From the IMG/VR virus record IMGVR_UViG_3300026183_000792, positions 1 through 25,757 of that record: a DNA stretch of 25,757 nucleotides; one strand, given 5' to 3'. Under the pieces are notes generated by a model. It searched no databases. It was not told where the DNA came from and saw nothing but the letters and a program-made list of their open reading frames with translations. The first letter of the stretch is position 1. Each line of letters begins with the position of its first letter. Positions 13,355-21,264 of this stretch are shown one piece after another. The position numbers and the translations under genes are program-made. This DNA is from a virus.

Positions 13355-15240
13355 TAAACTGCACCGGGTGCCACACTTTTTCTTAATTTTAACTGTTTAC
13401 GAGGTTCATTAACTAAACGTCTTTCTCTAAACATATCTTGTAAAGGTCTGTAAAGCTCACTTCTTGGTACATAATTTCTGATTTGATGTAATACTAAATT
13501 GACAATATTTGCTTTGTCTTTTATTTTGAGAAAATCGTACATTGATAATTCTCTTCTAATTTTTTTAGACTGTGCTGATGACACGTTAAACTGCTTTTCT
13601 AATTTCAAAAGCAATCTGTTTGCTAATGAATTATCTACTTCTGTCATTTCAAGATAATTTAAAAAGTCTAAAAGAAAAAACTTGTTGTTAGATAATCTTT
13701 CAACATATGAGTCACTTGCACTTTTGTTTTTGAATTGTATAATACTTCCTGATCCAATTAAACTGTGAATCAGCAAATATAAATCTGTGCCATTTGTTCT
13801 AAAATAATCAAAATCACCATAACTCATAGTTCTTGTTGCATATTCTCTGGCTATTTTTTTATATTTAAATTCATTTTTTAATGTTGTCAGTGCTAGACAA
13901 TAAACATAAATTATTTCTCCAACTTCTTTGGCTGTGTAATTACCAACATCTTGTCGGGATCTAAAAGCTCTGCTTTCAGTTAAATCATTAACCAACTGTA
14001 AATTTTCTTTTGCAAAATTTTTTCTTGAAAAATCTAATCTGTCTACAACCTTCACAGCATTACCAATGTGATCAACTGCAACAAAACCTTCTTGATCTCT
14101 AACTTTATATGTGTCGCCTTCTTGATCAAATGCATCAATTGATTTGATGTTTCTTAGTTTTTGGTACAATGTATTTTTTATACTTGACAGTTTTAACCAC
14201 AAACTGTACCATGCCTCAATGTTTGCTTTGTTACTGTAATAAACTTTTTTCCAGTTTTCTAATGCTAACAATTTTCTTTGTCCTGCAGGACCTTCTCTAC
14301 CAGTTTTTAATTTGGCAATTTCTTTTTCAATACGTTGTTCATAATCTTTTGCAAATCCATCAAAAAATTTAGCAGGATCTTGTTCTATTGTTCCTGCTCT
14401 TACCATGTTGTTGTGATTTGCATGAATATATTCTTTTAATTTTTTTCCTAATTCAGAAGCATCTAAAAATGAAAATATATTCTGTGATTGTTGTATATAT
14501 TTTTCAGCATCATTAATTGCATTTGAAATTGATTGATATTCACCTGTAGTTAAATTCACTATGCCAGTAAAATCTTTGATGTAAGCATCATCGAACCATA
14601 CTTCTTTTGTTCTTGTCAATGCAGATAAATCAACTTCAAAACTTGCACTCATTGTTTCTAATGAACTACCCGAATATGATGTATGAAACACAATACCAAC
14701 ATCTGCTTGTTGAATTTCTTGTGCTAGGTTTGAATTACTAGGCACTGCATAAGTTATTGTGTTAGGTTTAAATGCAACATACGATTGTCCTTTGTGCTGT
14801 ATAGTCTTTAAACTGTCAGATGTAAAAAGCAAATCACCTTGTAATACATTTTCAATGCCTAACTTTGATAATCCAATAAATGCTTTTTTTAATTTTAATC
14901 GTAAATCTGCTTTATCACCAGGTTCTTTGGCATCTGGATGATTGATATCAATGTCTTTGATGCTTTTGTTAAGTTTAGCACCTTTGTTAAAAACTGCTTT
15001 TGTACCTACAAAAAATTTACCATCGCTAGGATCTGTACCACAAAACACTGCTGGTGATCCATCCCATTTGAGTGTGACATTATATTTTTTTGGGCTTGAC
15101 GTTTTGGCTAGATCGGCTAAATTTTTTAAAAATGCAATGGCTTTTTCAGCACCTTGCTTTCCTTGGAACAAAGCAAGATCTTCAAGATGTGTAAGATGAA
15201 GATTAGTGTCTTCTGATAAATTAAGTTCATTTGCTTTCAT
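13354..15240 (-). CDS. Large conserved phage protein with ligase/nucleotidyltransferase-like motifs
   Basis: A 628-residue protein that matches, from memory, a family conserved in marine T4-like phages and left uncharacterised (DUF6267-like). The N-terminal 170 residues hold TLKWDGSPAVFCG (56-68), with Lys58-x-Asp-Gly61 like motif I of DNA/RNA ligases and capping enzymes. These continue with FFVGTKAVF (77-85), VLQGDLLF (132-139, resembling motif III) and YVAFKPNTITYAV (154-166, resembling motif V). The remaining 450 residues are helical and charged. If the motifs are real, Lys58 would be the nucleotidyl-lysine. The ATG at 15240 lies inside the end of the preceding gene. I assign no activity; a virion or DNA/RNA-repair role are both open. 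Confidence 0.75.
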   Translation of the reverse strand: MKANELNLSEDTNLHLTHLEDLALFQGKQGAEKAIAFLKNLADLAKTSSPKKYNVTLKWDGSPAVFCGTDPSDGKFFVGTKAVFNKGAKLNKSIKDIDINHPDAKEPGDKADLRLKLKKAFIGLSKLGIENVLQGDLLFTSDSLKTIQHKGQSYVAFKPNTITYAVPSNSNLAQEIQQADVGIVFHTSYSGSSLETMSASFEVDLSALTRTKEVWFDDAYIKDFTGIVNLTTGEYQSISNAINDAEKYIQQSQNIFSFLDASELGKKLKEYIHANHNNMVRAGTIEQDPAKFFDGFAKDYEQRIEKEIAKLKTGREGPAGQRKLLALENWKKVYYSNKANIEAWYSLWLKLSSIKNTLYQKLRNIKSIDAFDQEGDTYKVRDQEGFVAVDHIGNAVKVVDRLDFSRKNFAKENLQLVNDLTESRAFRSRQDVGNYTAKEVGEIIYVYCLALTTLKNEFKYKKIAREYATRTMSYGDFDYFRTNGTDLYLLIHSLIGSGSIIQFKNKSASDSYVERLSNNKFFLLDFLNYLEMTEVDNSLANRLLLKLEKQFNVSSAQSKKIRRELSMYDFLKIKDKANIVNLVLHQIRNYVPRSELYRPLQDMFRERRLVNEPRKQLKLRKSVAPGAV

Positions 15241-15487
15241 CTGATTCAATTATTTTCTTAATACCACGTTCAAATTTTCTTGGATCTTGTGCTTTAATAC
15301 TGTTTATTAATCTTTTTACTAAATCATCTGCTGTGGATTCATCATACGATTCATATATCATTTTTGTTAAATTTATTGCTGAAGATATCACATGACTGGC
15401 TCTTGATTCAAGTAAATTATGTACATCCGCATGTGGTACTACTCTACTAATTTCTTCCAGTATAGAACGTGTATTTTTTTTCATCAT
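15227..15487 (-). CDS. Small conserved hypothetical protein
   Basis: An 86-residue protein (start MMKKNTRSILEEI) of three or four helices: ILEEISRVV, VISSAINLTKMIYESYDEST and ADDLVKRLINSIKAQDPRKF. Similar short proteins occur beside the ligase-like protein in related phages as far as I recall; function unknown. I chose the ATG pair at 15487/15484 over a TTG at 15505 because an AATAAATA late-type box (15493-15500) lies in the extra segment. No Shine-Dalgarno site is visible. The 3' end overlaps the next gene by 14 bp. Confidence 0.65.
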   Translation of the reverse strand: MMKKNTRSILEEISRVVPHADVHNLLESRASHVISSAINLTKMIYESYDESTADDLVKRLINSIKAQDPRKFERGIKKIIESDESK

Positions 15488-15492
15488 ACAAT

Positions 15493-15500
15493 TATTTATT
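15493..15500 (-). promoter_or_regulatory. Possible T4 late-type promoter, directly at a start codon
   Basis: The minus strand reads AATAAATA, one base from the late consensus. It ends only 5 bases before the ATG at 15487, so transcription would start at or beside the start codon and give a leaderless or nearly leaderless mRNA. Confidence 0.4.
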
Positions 15501-15525
15501 ATCAATTTACAATCATTTTATGATG

Positions 15526-16935
15526 TTATTCGTCGCTGAATAATTCACTTTGTGATTTCAATAAATCTCTTAAATTTTTTGCATTTTCTGTACGTTCTGC
15601 CACAACAACATTTTCAGTTTTGTTAGTTGACACTGTTGAAGTTCTTTTCTTAATTGCTGACGTTAAAGCATCTGCTGTTGTTATTGCCGCTTGATTTACT
15701 TCAGCATCTTCATCTAAATCTGTAATTCTTAATGTATCAATATCAAATCCTAAATCAATTTTTGATCCTATACCGCCTGAACTTCTAGTTTTCATCAATT
15801 GAATTTGATACCTTCCACGCTCACGCATTGCTCTACTTGTAAAAATACCAATAACATTGTCAGCAGTATTAATTTTACTAATACCTCCTGCAATATGACT
15901 TTGGTCAAATTCTACTTCTTCAATAGCACCTCTGTTAAGTTGCGATGCAGTAACCAAAACAAACTGATTTTCAACTGCAAAATTACGTAACTCTTCTGAT
16001 ACAAATTTATCTTTTAAAAACATGTCTGCTGGTGATATCTTTTTACTAATTGGCATCATAAGATCTAAATAGTCAATTAATACAACATCGGGTGCTACTC
16101 CTTTTTGTATTTGATATTCTTTCAAATATGATCTCAAATCATTAGTGCTTGACCCACTGCTCATATATTTCAGTTGAAACTTACCAGATTTTTTGCTCTG
16201 CATTCTGACTTCTAAATCAACATCATCAATCTTTTTAAAAATTTCATTGCTTGGTACTTCTGTTGTCATAGAATCAATTCTCATTGAACTTAATTCTTCA
16301 CTCAACTCAAATGTAAAATACAACACATTCATTTTTTGTGATATCCAGTTGAGTGCTAAATTCTGTAAAAACAAACTTTTACCAGCACCAGATGATCCTG
16401 CAAAGATGTTTAATTCACCTTTGTTAAATCCACCATACAATTTTTTATCTAATGCTTTCCAGCCTGTACTAATTGTACCATTGTTATCTTTCAAAGATAA
16501 TAATCTTGCTTTGGGATTTTCAAAATAATCTGTTCCAAGATCTTTTGTCAATCCAACTCTGACTGCATTTTTAATTTTTTCTTCAACTGGACCGTAGTCT
16601 CCTTTTTCTAACATGTCAGCACTTTCAATAATGGCTTTTTCAAGTGCTTTGTGTCTACAAAAAGTTTCAAACTCATCTAAGAACCAATCTTTCTGTGATT
16701 CATCAATGTCTGGTACCAGTTTTAAATCAATTTCACATTTTGCTTTGACTTGATCTACTGTGGGTAATGATTTATACTTTTCAGTGTACTCAACAAACAT
16801 TGCTGTTGTTTCAACATATTTTTTACTAAAGTATTCAGGTTGAATAATATTACGCACCCTGACAAATAATTCAGGATCTGTGACCATAAATTCTAAAAAT
16901 AATTTCTGTAAATCGTCTGTGTATACTGTTGCCAT
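15526..16935 (-). CDS. 41: Replicative DNA helicase, gp41/DnaB family
   Basis: A 469-residue replicative helicase that unwinds the lagging-strand template together with the gp61 primase. The N-terminal domain (1-140) is all-helical. The RecA-like motor has Walker A GSSGAGKS (180-187), a Glu after strand 2 (YFTFELSEE), Walker B VVLIDYLDLM (284-293), a sensor segment LVTASQLNRGA and the late motif QIQLMKTRSS. The C-terminal tail (about 410-469) is charged and likely disordered. The length is near T4 gp41 (475). It is transcribed after thyX with a 17-bp gap. No strong ribosome-binding site is visible before the ATG. Confidence 0.95.
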   Translation of the reverse strand: MATVYTDDLQKLFLEFMVTDPELFVRVRNIIQPEYFSKKYVETTAMFVEYTEKYKSLPTVDQVKAKCEIDLKLVPDIDESQKDWFLDEFETFCRHKALEKAIIESADMLEKGDYGPVEEKIKNAVRVGLTKDLGTDYFENPKARLLSLKDNNGTISTGWKALDKKLYGGFNKGELNIFAGSSGAGKSLFLQNLALNWISQKMNVLYFTFELSEELSSMRIDSMTTEVPSNEIFKKIDDVDLEVRMQSKKSGKFQLKYMSSGSSTNDLRSYLKEYQIQKGVAPDVVLIDYLDLMMPISKKISPADMFLKDKFVSEELRNFAVENQFVLVTASQLNRGAIEEVEFDQSHIAGGISKINTADNVIGIFTSRAMRERGRYQIQLMKTRSSGGIGSKIDLGFDIDTLRITDLDEDAEVNQAAITTADALTSAIKKRTSTVSTNKTENVVVAERTENAKNLRDLLKSQSELFSDE

Positions 16936-16952
16936 ATTATTACTATACTATA

Positions 16953-17570
16953 TTAATCTCTATTTCGCAAGTATTTCCAACTATATGGAAATTCTTCATT
17001 ACAAAACACATCAATTGAATTTGCTATAATTCTTGTTTCTTCTTGCGTGTCTTCTGCACATCTTAATTCACAAACCCTAGCAAATGCATATAAACTACCT
17101 GTCCAATACCATTCGGTCATCATGTTTTGTGGCAGTACCATTCTTGCTAATTCTGGAGCAATACCTTTGTCCAACATATCATTGTATGTTGTGTTGGCAT
17201 TTTTTATTGTATCAGCAATATCATATTCAATTGTTTCATTGCTACTACCTTGTTTTTTATCTTTTGCTCTTTTTCTAAAAAGTGTAGGAATATAATATTC
17301 TGGCTCATAATCAACATAACGTCTGCTGATCTCATTCCAACTTAAACCTACTTGATGCTTGACCAACTGCCTAGCAACAAAGATTGGTGCTTTAATCCTA
17401 AACTGTACACTGCAATGAGCAAATGGTGACCAATGATTATGTTTGGCTAAAAATGAAATTAATTTTTCATCAGATGCTTCAAACATTTCTTTGTTTTTTC
17501 CAAAACTTACCCTTGCGGCATTTACTACAGTTAAGTCACTGCCCATTTTATCAATTAGTTCTACTTCCAT
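16953..17570 (-). CDS. thyX: Flavin-dependent thymidylate synthase
   Basis: A 205-residue ThyX that methylates dUMP to dTMP using methylene-tetrahydrofolate, FAD and NADPH. Family features are VNAARVSFGK (16-25), HWSPFAHCSVQFRI (46-59), and the signature region ARQLVKHQVGLSWNEISRRY (66-85), with the putative catalytic Ser82 and Arg84-Tyr85. The usual RHR of the ThyX motif is KHQ here, and there is one extra residue before NExS. The C-terminal half has LPQNMMTEWYWTGSLYAF and LRCAEDTQEETR, typical of the dUMP-binding site. I chose the ATG at 17570, after AGGGAG; in-frame TTG or GTG starts lie 30-33 bases upstream. It completes the dNTP supply with nrdAB. Confidence 0.95.
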   Translation of the reverse strand: MEVELIDKMGSDLTVVNAARVSFGKNKEMFEASDEKLISFLAKHNHWSPFAHCSVQFRIKAPIFVARQLVKHQVGLSWNEISRRYVDYEPEYYIPTLFRKRAKDKKQGSSNETIEYDIADTIKNANTTYNDMLDKGIAPELARMVLPQNMMTEWYWTGSLYAFARVCELRCAEDTQEETRIIANSIDVFCNEEFPYSWKYLRNRD

Positions 17571-17616
17571 TATACTTTCACTCCCTGTAAAATTTTCCAC
17601 CAATTACTCTGTTTCA

Positions 17617-17826
17617 TTAAAAACCTATCTTGTACCCATTTTTTAGAGCTTGTTCATATCTTTCATCTGCTTCTAATAGTGTACAATCAATAATTTCTTC
17701 TGTGCTGTTCCATGTGTAATAATAGGTAACAGTTGCCCATTTTTTTCTTCTGTTTACTTCAAACGCAATACTGTCATCATTATCATTTATAAGAATCTGG
17801 CTTTTAACTTTTGTTTTTCCTGCCAT
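17617..17826 (-). CDS. Small conserved hypothetical protein
   Basis: A 69-residue protein (start MAGKTKVKSQILI). The middle has a strand pattern (ILINDNDDSIAFEVNRRKKW, ATVTYYYTW), and the C-terminus is helical (LLEADERYEQALKNGYKIGF). I chose the ATG at 17826, directly after the clpP stop and 6 bases from GAGGA. A longer in-frame start at 17889 would overlap clpP and lacks support. No family is recognised. It lies between clpP and thyX and is probably co-transcribed with both. Confidence 0.65.
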   Translation of the reverse strand: MAGKTKVKSQILINDNDDSIAFEVNRRKKWATVTYYYTWNSTEEIIDCTLLEADERYEQALKNGYKIGF

Positions 17827-17833
17827 TAATTCC

Positions 17834-18448
17834 TCAATAAGTTGATACAATTTTATCTGCAATACCATATTTGACTGCTTCTTTGGCACTTAACCAAACA
17901 TCTTCAGCAGGTAGTAATACTTCTCTAATTTTCTTTTCACTTAAACCGGTACACTTTTTGTAATGATCCATCATACGTGCTGTACTTAATTCAAATTCTC
18001 TTACTCTTGCAAATAATTCATGTTCTTTACCAGCACTGCCCCAACTGTATTGATGTGATAAAATACTTGTGTTAGGTGTAATGAATCTACGACCTTTAGT
18101 TCCTGACATAAAAGTTAATATACCACAACTAGCAATCATTCCTAATCCTATTGTTTTTATAGGTATAGCAGATCCTTTTATTGTATCAATTAGTGCAAAT
18201 GCTGAATGCACTTGTCCGCCAGGTGAATTAATTACTAGTGTAATTTCTTTTGGTCTTTCTTTTTGTGGTAAAAGGTTTTTTTCAATAATTGTATTAATTA
18301 CAGGTTTTGTAGTTGTGCTATCAAAGTGATCACTGAAATAAATTATTCCATTTTCATACATCAATTGCCCTGGTTGTAAAGGGGGCATTGGAGGCATCTT
18401 TGATTGTGGTTGTGAGCGTTTGCTCTGATCAGACGTATCAATTTTCAT
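17834..18448 (-). CDS. clpP: ClpP-family serine peptidase
   Basis: A 204-residue ClpP-like peptidase. The fold markers are in order: a Pro-rich, probably flexible N-terminal stretch (14-28), VINSPGGQVHSAFAL (72-86), the nucleophile Ser107 in GMIASCG (103-109), His132 in ILSHQYS, and Asp183 in AEDVWLSAKEAVKYGI, giving a full Ser-His-Asp triad. The length equals bacterial ClpP (about 200). ClpP forms 14-mers that degrade proteins fed by ClpX or ClpA. No unfoldase gene is in view, so host ClpX/ClpA would be needed. T4 itself uses an unrelated prohead protease (gp21). It starts 2 bases after the primase stop, with AGGAG about 10 bases before the ATG. The substrate is unknown; tmRNA-tagged proteins are an obvious candidate. 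Confidence 0.93.
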   Translation of the reverse strand: MKIDTSDQSKRSQPQSKMPPMPPLQPGQLMYENGIIYFSDHFDSTTTKPVINTIIEKNLLPQKERPKEITLVINSPGGQVHSAFALIDTIKGSAIPIKTIGLGMIASCGILTFMSGTKGRRFITPNTSILSHQYSWGSAGKEHELFARVREFELSTARMMDHYKKCTGLSEKKIREVLLPAEDVWLSAKEAVKYGIADKIVSTY

Positions 18449-18450
18449 TT

Positions 18451-19446
18451 TTAATTAACTCCTATTTTTTTTAAAACTTGAATTTTTGCATTGTTATTTG
18501 TAGCAGATTTAATAATAGTTTGTAAAGTATATAATCTACCATATTTTTGTACTGCTTCTGCTGTGTCTTTGACACCAGATTCCCATTCTGGATAACTAAC
18601 TTTCCAGTTATTTTCTGTTGCTATGTCTACTAAATTACCACCAGATTTATCACGATCAGGACAAACTATAACTTGAGATTTAACACTGTTAATTAAATCA
18701 ATTTGTGCCTGTGTAAGTTTGTTACCCAATGATGATACTCCATTAATTGCTAGTGCATCTAATACACCTTCAACTATCACTGTGTAAACTCTGTCTTCAA
18801 ACAGTTTATCAACATTATACAAATAATTTGGTTGCACAGATGAATAATATTTTGGTACATTTTCAACATCTTTAATAAGTCTTCCTGTGTAACCAACAAT
18901 TTTACCATTGTAATAAAAAGGAACCAAAAGTCTTTGACTAATTTTCATATAAGGATCCGAAGACCAATAAAAATTTTTATGAAAGTCTAAACCTCTATCC
19001 ATTATATATTTGTAAACAAACACAGCATCATTTGGTGGATTAGATTGCTTTATAACTTGTTCTATTGGCATAGCATCATTTGGCAATTTGATTTCTTTAA
19101 AATCTAGTGTCCATTTTGATAAGCCACCGGTTTGTGAATCATTACTTTGTTCTTTGATTGCTTGAAATTGTAACTCTTTGATTTTCTGTTCTGGTACACC
19201 AATTGCCAACATAAGTTCTCGCATTCTTTTGTTTATTAGTCTACCTTTTGTAAAAGATGATTTGAAATTACAGTTGAAACAATGATAACTGATTACTTCA
19301 CCAACTTTAAATCCACCACGCATTCTGGTATCATTTCTTACATGACCTTGTGTGGTACACATTGGACAGTTTACTGCTATCCAGCCTGATGGAGTCTTTT
19401 TAGACTTAGAACTAATATGCGATAAAATTACTGTTTGTATATCCAT
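18451..19446 (-). CDS. 61: DNA primase, gp61 type
   Basis: A 331-residue primase that makes RNA primers for lagging-strand synthesis with the gp41 helicase. The N-terminal zinc-binding domain has Cys27-x2-Cys30 (NCPMC) and Cys56-x2-Cys59 (HCFNCN). The Toprim catalytic core has VEGVLDALAINGV (225-237; Glu226, Asp230) and CPDRDKSG (262-269; Asp264, Asp266), which bind the catalytic metals. The length matches T4 gp61 (342). A sigma-70-like promoter (19456-19484) ends very close to the ATG, so the leader may be only a few bases. clpP follows at once. Confidence 0.94.
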   Translation of the reverse strand: MDIQTVILSHISSKSKKTPSGWIAVNCPMCTTQGHVRNDTRMRGGFKVGEVISYHCFNCNFKSSFTKGRLINKRMRELMLAIGVPEQKIKELQFQAIKEQSNDSQTGGLSKWTLDFKEIKLPNDAMPIEQVIKQSNPPNDAVFVYKYIMDRGLDFHKNFYWSSDPYMKISQRLLVPFYYNGKIVGYTGRLIKDVENVPKYYSSVQPNYLYNVDKLFEDRVYTVIVEGVLDALAINGVSSLGNKLTQAQIDLINSVKSQVIVCPDRDKSGGNLVDIATENNWKVSYPEWESGVKDTAEAVQKYGRLYTLQTIIKSATNNNAKIQVLKKIGVN

Positions 19447-19455
19447 AGTACCTAT

Positions 19456-19484
19456 ATAGTACTACATTTTTACTAAAATGTCAA
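19456..19484 (-). promoter_or_regulatory. Sigma-70-like promoter for the primase unit
   Basis: On the minus strand TTGACA (19484-19479) is followed by a 17-bp spacer and TACTAT (19461-19456), 6/6 and 4/6 matches. The predicted start is near 19449, only 3 bases before the primase ATG. That makes a leaderless or nearly leaderless mRNA likely, unless an internal start is used. Confidence 0.55.
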
Positions 19485-20459
19485 TTAAACTTTTAAGGTC
19501 ATTACACCAACACCTTGATCATTTTGACGAAATCTGTTTGGTGTGTTATGATAATGGTTTTCTAAAATTTCACAACAAACATCATAGAAACTTATTCTAT
19601 AATTAAGTGCATCATTCCAAAATTTAACAGCTTTTTCTTTAACCATTGGCATTAGTTGAAAACTGTCTTGTATACTTCTTGTTTGGATAGCCAGTCCTTC
19701 TGCCAAAATATTTGATCCAATGTTTACAAAATATGAAGGAACTACATGTATTTTTTTATCACTTAATTCTTTTATGTAATCTTTTTCTGTGTAATTTGTA
19801 GAAAAACATCCTACTGATATTATGATAGGTTTATTTGTTCCGTTAAATTCACTTACAAATTGTTCATCAATAACTCTGTCAGTTATTAGTATCGTGTCTT
19901 CATCTGTGCTGTGTGTGTATTCTAAAGAACAATACTTTACTATGTTATCTAATTCATCAACATAACTTTTTTCCCAATGACGAATGTCTAATTTTACTTT
20001 TGTTTTTAAAGTACATTCTTTTGTTGCCATCAATATCCATGTCAAAGAAACAAAATCTCCTTCTATGGCTTCGGCGTCTTCCCAATAATTTTGTGTTCTA
20101 GACACTTTGTAAAAATCATTGTTAGTTATAGATCCATCAGGATATATCATAATGTTTAGTTTCCTGATGTTTGCTGACACAATTTGATTAAGGTGTTTCC
20201 ATATGACTTTTCCTCTAGTATCAAAATCATCTGCAACAGTAAATGTTTGAAAATTTTGTGTAAGACCGTAAATTATTTTTTTTGCATTTTCATTGTATGC
20301 AATATCTTTGCAATTTTGTAAAAATGTACCTTTGTTAATAAAATTTGTTTTAGTATATCTTATAACATTTTTAAGAGAGGAATCAGAATCAATATCTGAC
20401 AAACATATAGCAACTTTGTCAGCCTCACTGACATACTCATATGTGATATTATGTTTCAA
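19485..20459 (-). CDS. Conserved hypothetical protein, TTG start, possible degenerate amino-acid-dehydrogenase-like fold
   Basis: A 324-residue protein beginning at a TTG, supported by AAGGAAC about 6 bases upstream; no ATG lies near. The C-terminal half has a Rossmann-like look: TILITDRVIDEQFV, then NKPIIISVGCFSTNYTEKDY, then KKIHVVPSYFVNIGSNILAE (about 240-260). The order resembles the NAD-binding half of Leu/Glu/Phe/Val dehydrogenases, in which 'gi...vPD...NaGG' is conserved. The catalytic Lys and GGGK motifs of the N-terminal half are not present, so an active dehydrogenase is unlikely. The similarity is by eye and weak. The gene lies between a structural gene and the primase promoter. 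Confidence 0.5.
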   Translation of the reverse strand: MKHNITYEYVSEADKVAICLSDIDSDSSLKNVIRYTKTNFINKGTFLQNCKDIAYNENAKKIIYGLTQNFQTFTVADDFDTRGKVIWKHLNQIVSANIRKLNIMIYPDGSITNNDFYKVSRTQNYWEDAEAIEGDFVSLTWILMATKECTLKTKVKLDIRHWEKSYVDELDNIVKYCSLEYTHSTDEDTILITDRVIDEQFVSEFNGTNKPIIISVGCFSTNYTEKDYIKELSDKKIHVVPSYFVNIGSNILAEGLAIQTRSIQDSFQLMPMVKEKAVKFWNDALNYRISFYDVCCEILENHYHNTPNRFRQNDQGVGVMTLKV

Positions 20460-20461
20460 AA

Positions 20462-21244
20462 TTAGTTCCTTAGTAAAACTTTATCTAAAGTACCTGCTGT
20501 TGTATTGTATTTTATTCTTATCCATTTCACTGAAGCCTCAAAAAAGAAAGGATCAACTCCAGTGTGACTTGTAAAACTTATACCATTTATACCTTGACCT
20601 TTGACATCTAACGGAAACCAATCATTGTCATCTGTACTTGCTTGATCATCTAAATTTCCTTCAACAAACACATTGCCAGTGAATCCAGTAGTGTACATTG
20701 CAACAGTGTGATTCCTTGCAGTAAGATTTCTTTCACTGCTTCCGCTAATAGAATTGCTGTAATAAAAATTATTTCTCAATGTAAAACTGTCAACAGTTTG
20801 TGTGGGTCTTGGTGATGGTAATCCACCTGATCTAACTTCTGCTGTGCCTTGAAAATCACCTGCTCTGTCTGTGTAAGCAATTTTTTGTGTTTGATCTGTT
20901 GATGATTGTGTATAAATTGAATAGTTGTATAAACCTTCAGATATATTATATACATCTTGTGATGTAAGATCTAGTTGTGCTTCACCTTTAGTAGCACTTG
21001 TAATGGTCATAATTTTGCTTACTACTGTTTCTTTGTTTTCTGTTCCAATCATATTAAAATAAACAGTGGTATTTGAAATATCATAAGGTGTACGGTCATT
21101 GTCTCTAAAGACAAAATTTATCTTGTTATCTACACCGTGATATAGTATTATATTTTTATCGTACATTGGCATATTACTATTTACTCCTGTAGACAGTGTA
21201 AGTGTGTGCGTTTGATTAAAAATATAAAGGTCATAAGTACTCAT
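20462..21244 (-). CDS. Virion structural protein, baseplate or fibre-like
   Basis: A 260-residue, strand-rich, Ser/Thr/Asn-rich protein. The N-terminal 130 residues (NIILYHGVDNKINFVFRDND, TPYDISNTTVYFNMIG, EAQLDLTSQDVYNISEGLY) form an immunoglobulin-like module like that at the N-terminus of BppU-type baseplate and tail proteins. The C-terminal half (TARNHTVAMYTTGFTGNVFV, EASVKWIRIKYNTTAGTLDK) looks like a second beta-sandwich. No transmembrane or catalytic motif is seen. I chose the ATG at 21244; a TTG 45 bases upstream would place the start inside the divergent gene. A late-type AATAAATAC box sits right in front, consistent with late virion expression. Confidence 0.72.
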   Translation of the reverse strand: MSTYDLYIFNQTHTLTLSTGVNSNMPMYDKNIILYHGVDNKINFVFRDNDRTPYDISNTTVYFNMIGTENKETVVSKIMTITSATKGEAQLDLTSQDVYNISEGLYNYSIYTQSSTDQTQKIAYTDRAGDFQGTAEVRSGGLPSPRPTQTVDSFTLRNNFYYSNSISGSSERNLTARNHTVAMYTTGFTGNVFVEGNLDDQASTDDNDWFPLDVKGQGINGISFTSHTGVDPFFFEASVKWIRIKYNTTAGTLDKVLLRN

Positions 21245-21249
21245 ATAAG

Positions 21250-21257
21250 TATTTATT
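21250..21257 (-). promoter_or_regulatory. Possible T4 late-type promoter between divergent genes
   Basis: The minus strand reads AATAAATAC, close to the late consensus, ending 5 bases before the ATG at 21244. Transcription would start at or next to the start codon. It occupies most of the 20-bp gap between two divergent genes. Confidence 0.45.
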
Positions 21258-21264
21258 GAAAAAC

